A DNA stretch of 64,000 nucleotides from Nannocystis sp. (GTDB lineage: Bacteria > Myxococcota_A > Polyangia > Nannocystales > Nannocystaceae): contig JADJRG010000013.1 of the NCBI GenBank assembly GCA_016712315.1, positions 2,144,001 to 2,208,000 on the forward strand, read 5' to 3'. The notes beneath the pieces were generated by a model. That model was not told the DNA's origin. It saw nothing but the letters and a program-made list of their open reading frames with translations, and searched no databases. This document shows positions 59,230-64,000 of this stretch, piece by piece. Position 1 is the stretch's first letter. Every line of letters begins with the position of its first letter. The translations under genes and the position numbers were made by a program.

Positions 59230-60210
59230 ATGTTCACGCTCACCGTGTTTCACGCCGCCGGGGGCCACCGCGTCGAGGAGGACCTCAGCGTCATCCCCGC
59301 GCTCTTGGAGGACCCGCAGGTCACCGTGTGGCTCGACCTCGTCGAGCCGGTCGAGCATGAGGCCTCGCTGCTGCACGAGGTCTTTCGCTTCCACCCGCTG
59401 GCGATCGAGGACGCGCTGCAAGACTACGGGCACCCGAAGCTCGACACCTACGAGGACCACCTCTTCTTGGTGCTGCACGCGATCAACCTGGGCAGCGTCG
59501 ACCTGCGCGCGACCGCCGAGATCGCGACGATCGAGCTCGACATCTTCGTCGGCGCGCGGCTGATCGTCACCCACCACCCGCTGGGGCTGCGGACGACGGA
59601 GGCGCTGCACGCGGAGCTGGCGCAGGCGCCGAAGACCCGCGTCTGGAGCGCGACGCGCTTGCTGCACCGCCTCATCGATCGCCTCGTCGATAATTACATC
59701 CCGTCGATCGACGCGCTCGGCGAGGCGCTGGAGTCGCTCGAGGACGAGGTGCTGCACCGCGCGAGCCCTGAGCACCTCGACAGGATCTTGAGCGCGAAGA
59801 AGTCGGTGTTGCGGCTGCGCCGGGTGATCGCCCACCAGCGCAGCATCCTCGAGTCGCTCGCGCGCGGCACGCGGGCGCTGATCGCCGCGGATGAGCTGGC
59901 CTTCTACCGCGACGTGTACGACCACTTCGTCTACGTCGCCGATCAGATCGAGTCGTACCGCGAGACGGTGCAGAGCGTGATGGACGCCTACCACTCGGTC
60001 GCGGCCAACCGGATGAACCAGATCATGAAGGTGCTCACCCAGATCTCGACCGTGATGCTGCCGTTGACCTTCATCGCCGGCGTGTATGGGATGAACTTCG
60101 ACAACATGCCAGAGCTGCGCTGGCCGCTCGGCTACCCCTTCGCGGTCGGGTTGATGGTCGCGACCGCGCTCGGGATGGTGCTCTACTTCCGCTCGCGCCG
60201 GCTGCTCTGA
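59230..60210 (+). CDS. corA: Magnesium/cobalt transporter CorA
   Basis: 326 residues, normal for CorA. A cytoplasmic alpha/beta domain (VTVWLDLVEPVEHEASLLHEVFRFHPLAIEDALQDYGHPKLDTYEDHLFLVLHAI) leads through a long helix (~150-260) to two C-terminal TM segments, with the family signature YGMNFDNMPEL after TM1 (GMN at ~283-285, the Mg2+ selectivity loop). It ends RSRRLL on the inside. Inner-membrane divalent-cation channel. It has its own promoter just after hsdS, and its stop is 2 bases from the converging TerB-like gene. Confidence 0.93.
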   Translation: MFTLTVFHAAGGHRVEEDLSVIPALLEDPQVTVWLDLVEPVEHEASLLHEVFRFHPLAIEDALQDYGHPKLDTYEDHLFLVLHAINLGSVDLRATAEIATIELDIFVGARLIVTHHPLGLRTTEALHAELAQAPKTRVWSATRLLHRLIDRLVDNYIPSIDALGEALESLEDEVLHRASPEHLDRILSAKKSVLRLRRVIAHQRSILESLARGTRALIAADELAFYRDVYDHFVYVADQIESYRETVQSVMDAYHSVAANRMNQIMKVLTQISTVMLPLTFIAGVYGMNFDNMPELRWPLGYPFAVGLMVATALGMVLYFRSRRLL

Positions 60211-60212
60211 GC

Positions 60213-60614
60213 TCAGGTCGCGCGGGTGTCGCCGAGGCCGAAGATCGCCGAGATCCGGGCGATAAACGCGTCCTCGGCGGCGGTGATCTTGCCGTCGACG
60301 CGGGCGATCTCGATCAGGTTCAAGATGACCGACGAGAGCTGAGTCGCGCTCATGTTCTCTCGCATCAAGTAGGCGTAGCGCTCGGCCTCGGCGTAGCGGG
60401 CGGCGTCGCCTTCGATGCCGTTGTACCAGGCGGCCGTCTCGCCGAGCACGTGCGCGACCTGCCCCTTGGTGGCGCTCGGCGCCCACTTGTGGAGGATGTC
60501 GACGATGGCGCTGATCTCCTTCTCGCCGAGCTCGGCGTCCGTGGTGTGGCTGAAGACCAGGTAGAGGAAGGCGAGGACGTGCAGCGCTGATTTGCTCTCG
60601 ATGCCGGCGGTCAT
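60213..60614 (-). CDS. TerB-like (tellurite-resistance-type) domain protein
   Basis: 133 residues from ATG 60614, placed by AAAGGA about 10 bases upstream. All-helical: SKSALHVLAFLYLVFSHTTDAELGEKEISAIVDILHKWAP, YAYLMRENMSATQLSSVILNLIEIARVDGKITAAEDAFIARISAIFGL. The motif ARVDGKITAAEDAFI with acidic residues is the metal-binding-type repeat of the TerB family. Function of such stand-alone TerB proteins is unknown. TATGAT (60643-60648, minus strand) is a good -10 box 28 bases upstream. Confidence 0.75.
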   Translation of the reverse strand: MTAGIESKSALHVLAFLYLVFSHTTDAELGEKEISAIVDILHKWAPSATKGQVAHVLGETAAWYNGIEGDAARYAEAERYAYLMRENMSATQLSSVILNLIEIARVDGKITAAEDAFIARISAIFGLGDTRAT

Positions 60615-60642
60615 GGGTGTGTCCTTTTCTCTCGGGCCTCGC

Positions 60643-60648
60643 ATCATA
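60643..60648 (-). promoter_or_regulatory. -10 hexamer TATGAT for the TerB-like gene
   Basis: TATGAT (5 of 6) on the minus strand, giving a leader of about 20 bases with an AAAGGA ribosome site. Confidence 0.45.
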
Positions 60649-60711
60649 CGAGATGGCCGCGGCGCGGCGCGACGGGCGGGAGCGCGCCTGGTCGCTGGCT
60701 CGGGCGCGCGC

Positions 60712-61077
60712 CTACTTCGCGGGCTCGAAGTGGTAGGTGCTGAGACCGACGCGGTGCCCGTCAGGATCGCGGAGGTAGAGGGTGGCAGCGCTTCGATCAT
60801 CGATCGCGACGCCCGCGGCGGCGAGGCGGAGCGCCCAGCGATCGAGGTCGTCGACGGCGAGCGCGAGCAGGTGCCCAGTGCCCGCTTCGGCGCCCGCGCC
60901 ACGCAGCGCGCGCTCGAGCATCAGCACCGCGCCGCCGCCGAGCGCGAGCCACGACGAGCGGGGGGCGCCGCCCTCGTCGCTGTGGCGGGCGAGCACGGGT
61001 AGCCCGAGCAAGCGGTGATAGAAGGCCTCGGCGCGCGCGAGATCGGCGCAGCGCAGCGCGACGTGGTGCAGCATCAC
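60712..61077 (-). CDS. VOC-family (glyoxalase/dioxygenase-like) protein
   Basis: 121 residues, a single VOC module: MMLHHVALRCADLARAEAFYHRLLGLPVLAR, SSWLALGGGAVLMLERAL, GTGHLLALAVDDLDRWALRLAAAGVAI, TLYLRDPDGHRVGLSTYHFEP. The His near residue 5, the His in GTGHLL, and the Asp/His of RDPDGHR are candidate metal ligands. Likely a small-molecule lyase or binding protein. Its start overlaps the stop of the DUF2254 gene (ATGA), so it is translated with that membrane protein. Confidence 0.85.
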   Translation of the reverse strand: MMLHHVALRCADLARAEAFYHRLLGLPVLARHSDEGGAPRSSWLALGGGAVLMLERALRGAGAEAGTGHLLALAVDDLDRWALRLAAAGVAIDDRSAATLYLRDPDGHRVGLSTYHFEPAK

Positions 61078-62882
61078 TTCACCCGCAGGACCGAGCTCTC
61101 CTCGGGCTCGTCGACGCCGGGGATCCAGCCGAAGAACTCGCCGAGCTGCCCCTTCTGCTCTGGGGTGAGGTAGTCGAAGTTGGAGCCGCGGTCGATGACC
61201 TCCCAGAACTCGCGGCTGTTGAGGGTGCGCAGCTCGCTCCAGATGCTGCGCAGCCGCGTCGGCGGCTCGCCGCGCATGTCGTCGGCGATCCGCTGCGCGA
61301 GCTCGGTCGCGCTGTGCAGCATGTAGGTCGTGGCGAGCTTGATCTGCGCCTTGCGGACGCCGCGCTGGGTCTTCTCTTGCTCAGCGGACTCGGCGGTGTC
61401 GTCGACCCGCAGGAAGATGTCGAGGAGCTCGTCGTGGCAGGCGCTGCCGCGGCGGAAGGCGAGCGCGCAGAGGGTGCCGATGTCATGCGCGATGACCTCG
61501 GTGATGAAGGCGATCCCGCTCTGAAAGACCAGCGTGCTGTAGTAGCGCATGAAGCGGGCGATATCGACGGTGCGCTGGTCGAGCTCCGCGGAGCGCTCCG
61601 GCGGGGCCGCGCCGGGGTGGCTGGCGTGCCTCAGGACCACCTCGGCGAGCTGGCGGTACTGGTGCAGGACGTTGTAGGCGGTGCGCGCGTCCTTCTTGTT
61701 GATCGCGGCGCGCATGAAGGTGTTGAAGAACTTGATCGCGAGGTCGAGCGCGTGCATGTCGCCGCGCTTGGACGCGGCCTCGCCGAGGCGGCGGGTGTCG
61801 ATCGCGATCAGGTAGCAGACGTCCTTGATCCGATCGAGGCCCTCGTTGAAGAGCATCTGGTACTGGCGCAGCACCTTCCACTCGAGCCAGATCCCGCGGC
61901 TGGTGAGGTCGGCGATCGCCTCGCTGCTGAGCGACACGAAGTCGGGGCTCTGGCGGTTCCACTGGGGGATCCGGTGCCACTCGCGCAGCATGCCCGCCTT
62001 GGTCTCGCCGTAGAGCACCGCGAACTTGCCGAGCGCGTCGACCGCGGAGGAGGCGATGTTCTTGTCCTTCTGCTGGAGCGCGTTGAGCGAGATGTTGGCG
62101 AGGTGCTCGACCGCCTCGACCGAGGCGAGCTGGCGCTGGTCGATCGCGAGCGCGGCCTTGCCCTTGATCGGCGTGCAGGCGTAGAGGCCGTCGGCGGTGA
62201 TCCGGCCGACGATCTTCTCGGGGTCGAGGAAGTCGAAGACGTAGGCGAAGTAGGGGAAGAGCAGGCCGAGGCTCATCGTCATCAGCAGCATCGAGAAGAG
62301 CACGCCCCAGCGCGGCACGTTCTCCGCGCCGATCGCGAAGTTCACCCAGACGACGAAGACGGTGCTGGTGACGAAGAAGCCGAGCACGAGCAGGTTGGTG
62401 CGCGCGCGGAAGAAGAGGCTGGTGATGTACGGGGTGAAGCGGGTCGCGGCGAGCTGGACGATGATGCTCGAGACGGTGAGCGCGAGCCCGAGCACGGCGG
62501 CCATGACCTCGCCGAGGCCGCCGAGGGTGTTTCGCGCCTGCTCGAGGTCCTGGTAGAGGATCGACTTGGTGAGCGTCGCGACCGAGGTCTTGTGCTCTCC
62601 AGGCACCTCAGTGAGCACGTCGAGCCAGAAGGCGATCATGAAGATCACCGTCGCCAAGGCGATGATCACCAAGAAGGGCTTGGTCCAGGTGCCGAGCTCG
62701 GTCGAGTAGCGCTCGGTCGCCGCCGGCAGCTCCTCTTCAACAAAGTAGGCGCGGGTGAGGGTGCGACCGTCGATCTGGCCGGTCATCGACGACGCGGCGC
62801 CTGCGGCCCGCTTGGCCGCGCCGCCGCTCTGCGTCGCAGCCTCTCCTGGCGGCCGCGTCGGCTCGTCCTCGGGCCCGCTCAC
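61074..62882 (-). CDS. DUF2254-family predicted membrane protein
   Basis: 602 residues from GTG 62882. An Ala/Gly-rich N-terminus is followed by four TM segments (~63-82, ~115-140, ~155-180, ~187-210: FLVIIALATVIFMIAFWLDV, VMAAVLGLALTVSSIIVQLAATRFTP, NLLVLGFFVTSTVFVVWVNFAIG, VLFSMLLMTMSLGLLFPYFAYVFDFLDPEKIV). SSIIVQLAATRFTPYI is the DUF2254 hallmark. The rest is a long helical cytoplasmic domain, unusual in length. Function unknown. TACCGT ends 7 bases before the start, no ribosome site; it is divergent from coaX across 51 bases. Confidence 0.75.
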   Translation of the reverse strand: MSGPEDEPTRPPGEAATQSGGAAKRAAGAASSMTGQIDGRTLTRAYFVEEELPAATERYSTELGTWTKPFLVIIALATVIFMIAFWLDVLTEVPGEHKTSVATLTKSILYQDLEQARNTLGGLGEVMAAVLGLALTVSSIIVQLAATRFTPYITSLFFRARTNLLVLGFFVTSTVFVVWVNFAIGAENVPRWGVLFSMLLMTMSLGLLFPYFAYVFDFLDPEKIVGRITADGLYACTPIKGKAALAIDQRQLASVEAVEHLANISLNALQQKDKNIASSAVDALGKFAVLYGETKAGMLREWHRIPQWNRQSPDFVSLSSEAIADLTSRGIWLEWKVLRQYQMLFNEGLDRIKDVCYLIAIDTRRLGEAASKRGDMHALDLAIKFFNTFMRAAINKKDARTAYNVLHQYRQLAEVVLRHASHPGAAPPERSAELDQRTVDIARFMRYYSTLVFQSGIAFITEVIAHDIGTLCALAFRRGSACHDELLDIFLRVDDTAESAEQEKTQRGVRKAQIKLATTYMLHSATELAQRIADDMRGEPPTRLRSIWSELRTLNSREFWEVIDRGSNFDYLTPEQKGQLGEFFGWIPGVDEPEESSVLRVK

Positions 62883-62889
62883 GGCGCTG

Positions 62890-62922
62890 ACGGTAGCAGG
62901 ATTCGCCCAGCTACGGCATAGT
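62890..62922. promoter_or_regulatory. Back-to-back -10 boxes for DUF2254 and coaX
   Basis: Minus strand TACCGT (62890-62895) ends 7 bases before GTG 62882. Plus strand CATAGT (62917-62922) ends 11 bases before ATG 62934. The start codons are only 51 bases apart, so the promoters must overlap. Confidence 0.4.
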
Positions 62923-62933
62923 GCCGCGACGGC

Positions 62934-63752
62934 ATGCTGCTCGCGATCGATGTCGGCAACACCAACACCTGCCTCGGCGTCTTCGAGGGGTCGACCCTGC
63001 GCTGCGAGCTGCGCCTGAGCACCCAGCGCGGCTGGACACGCGATGAGGTGGCGATCTCGATCGAGCGCGCGCTCGCGCTGACCGGGCTCGGCTTTCAGGA
63101 CCTCGACGACGCGGTGGTCGCGTCGGTGGTGCCGCCGGCGTTGGCGCCGCTGCTGCGGGCGCTCGCGCGCTACGCGAGGCTCGATCCGCTGGTGATCGAG
63201 CCGGGGATCGACACAGGTATGCCGATCCTCTACGAGCACCCGGAGGAGGTCGGCGCCGACCGCTTGGTCTCGGCCTTCGCGGCGCACCACCGCTACGGCC
63301 GCGATCCGGCCGGCGCGCCGCAGGGCCTCATCGTCGTCGACTTCGGCACGGCGACGACCTTTGACGTGATCTCGCCGGCGCCGGCCTACTTGGGCGGGGT
63401 GATCGCGCCCGGCGTGGGGATCTCGGCGGACGCGCTCTTCACTCGCACCGCCAAGCTGCCGCGGGTGGAGATCCGCAGGCCCGCGCGGGTGGTCGGCCGA
63501 AACACCGTGAGCGCGCTCCAGTCGGGGCTCTTCTTCGGCTATGTGGGCCTGGTCGAGGGGCTGCTGCGGCGCCTCAAGGACGACGTCGGTTGGCCTAGCG
63601 TGGTGATCGCGACCGGCGGCCTCGCCCGCGAGATCGCGCTCGATTCTCCGTTGATCGATCAGGTCGACGACGCCTTGGTGCTCGACGGCCTGCGGCTGCT
63701 GCACGCGCGCAATCGCGAGGGCTCCGGGCCGCGGGATCGTGACAGTCGATGA
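62934..63752 (+). CDS. coaX: Type III pantothenate kinase
   Basis: 272 residues. First step of CoA synthesis, cytoplasmic. MLLAIDVGNTNTCLGVFEG (phosphate loop with Asp6), VVPPALAPLLRALARY, EEVGADRLVSAFAAHHRYG (G-A-D-R), LIVVDFGTATTFDVISPAPAYLGGVIAPGVGISADALFTRTAKLP and GRNTVSALQSGLFFGYVGLVEGLLRRL are the CoaX motifs. Complete; a ~15-residue Arg/Ser-rich tail extends the end. Its stop overlaps the next start (ATGA). Confidence 0.95.
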   Translation: MLLAIDVGNTNTCLGVFEGSTLRCELRLSTQRGWTRDEVAISIERALALTGLGFQDLDDAVVASVVPPALAPLLRALARYARLDPLVIEPGIDTGMPILYEHPEEVGADRLVSAFAAHHRYGRDPAGAPQGLIVVDFGTATTFDVISPAPAYLGGVIAPGVGISADALFTRTAKLPRVEIRRPARVVGRNTVSALQSGLFFGYVGLVEGLLRRLKDDVGWPSVVIATGGLAREIALDSPLIDQVDDALVLDGLRLLHARNREGSGPRDRDSR

Positions 63753-64000
63753 TCGGGCTGCTGTCGCGCCTCGGCGGGGTGCTCTCGCGCCCGCGCAGGA
63801 CCCTCGCCGCGCTCCGACCCGGCGAAGGCGCGAGCGACGGCCTGGCGCTGCTGCTGCTCTACACGGTCGGCGCCAAGCTCGAGCCGCTGGCCCGCGGCGT
63901 CGCGAGCTTCCAAGCGAGCGCGGGCGCGGCGGCGGCGCTCGGGCTCGCGCTGTCGGTGGTGGCCTTCTTGCCGTGGGCGCTGTGTGGCCTCGGGGTGGAG
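63749..64000 (+). CDS. Membrane protein, N-terminal part (3' truncated by window edge), possibly Yip1-like
   Basis: 84 residues are present: an amphipathic start MIGLLSRLGGVLSRPRRTLAAL, RPGEGASDGLALLLLYTVGA, then a hydrophobic stretch LGLALSVVAFLPWALCGLG. The short R-P-R-R-T-L-A-A-L lead before TM segments is common in Yip1-domain proteins of Myxococcota. The frame is open to the window end. Overlap with coaX suggests a shared transcript. Confidence 0.55.
   Translation, partial: MIGLLSRLGGVLSRPRRTLAALRPGEGASDGLALLLLYTVGAKLEPLARGVASFQASAGAAAALGLALSVVAFLPWALCGLGVE

Noticed and set aside
61314..62921. 535-residue open frame opposite the DUF2254 gene
   Set aside because: Val/Asp/Glu/Gly-rich shadow translation without domains; the minus-strand frame has TM segments and family motifs.

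Overview
The window is very GC-rich chromosomal DNA from a bacterium that most likely belongs to the Myxococcota, perhaps the Nannocystis/Plesiocystis side. The evidence is a Tat-exported PhoX-like protein ending in a MYXO-CTERM-type tail (Cys-Gly-Cys, hydrophobic stretch, Arg cluster), several lipoproteins with Ser/Thr/Asp/Gly-rich linkers, a PASTA-less Ser/Thr kinase with a Cys-rich extracellular tail, a PEGA protein, a receiver-DUF4388 regulator and a PP2C phosphatase. No rRNA, CRISPR array, prophage or insertion sequence is visible. Genes are densely packed, with many 1-4 base stop/start overlaps and convergent genes whose stop codons overlap or lie 2-3 bases apart.

Layout. 1-6.4 kb: the end of a bile-acid/sodium-symporter-type gene, an alginate-export-type porin, and a Ser/Thr kinase coupled to a secreted protein. 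6.4-10.8 kb: boxC and boxB of aerobic benzoyl-CoA (epoxide) degradation, separated from a HAD phosphatase gene by a divergent regulatory region with repeated palindromic elements. 10.8-18.9 kb: a TPR lipoprotein with a degenerate retropepsin-like domain, an MFS-like protein, a hotdog thioesterase, an AAA+ ATPase coupled to a free-standing 5'-3' exonuclease, and an MFS exporter. 18.9-20 kb: two related small genes behind a promoter carrying a strong Fur-box match. 20-32 kb: PhoX, a small beta protein, a Kef-type antiporter, lipoproteins, a frameshifted argS, a DUF72 protein, an ABC1/UbiB-type kinase and an alkaline-phosphatase-superfamily lipoprotein. 32-38 kb: a DUF4920 lipoprotein, an aldehyde dehydrogenase, a cNMP-binding protein, an S41 protease, a response regulator and a small Roadblock-like protein. 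38-42 kb: a cytoplasmic histidine kinase, tryptophanase and a response regulator in one operon. 42-50 kb: PP2C phosphatase, tRNA-Ala(CGC), tlyA, a P460-like cytochrome, rsmB-ruvX-mltG and a PEGA protein. 50-56 kb: SIMPL protein, beta-CASP nuclease, nadK, a response regulator with a degenerate GGDEF domain, and rplM-rpsI. 56-64 kb: hsdM-hsdS without hsdR, corA, a TerB-like protein, a VOC protein, a DUF2254 membrane protein, coaX and the start of a membrane protein.

The main signals beyond routine annotation are these. (1) About 13 genes have a TANNNT-like -10 hexamer ending 6-8 bases before the start codon and no Shine-Dalgarno sequence, which points to widespread leaderless transcription. (2) Tryptophanase sits translationally coupled between a histidine kinase and a response regulator. 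(3) A paralogous pair of small proteins appears to be Fur-controlled. (4) A 30-base N-terminal module encoding Q[IL]DLFGGEPA, which fits the sliding-clamp-binding consensus, is shared by the exonuclease and the DUF72 protein. (5) An 11-base inverted element occurs at both ends of the HAD/boxC divergent region. (6) argS carries a single-base frameshift.
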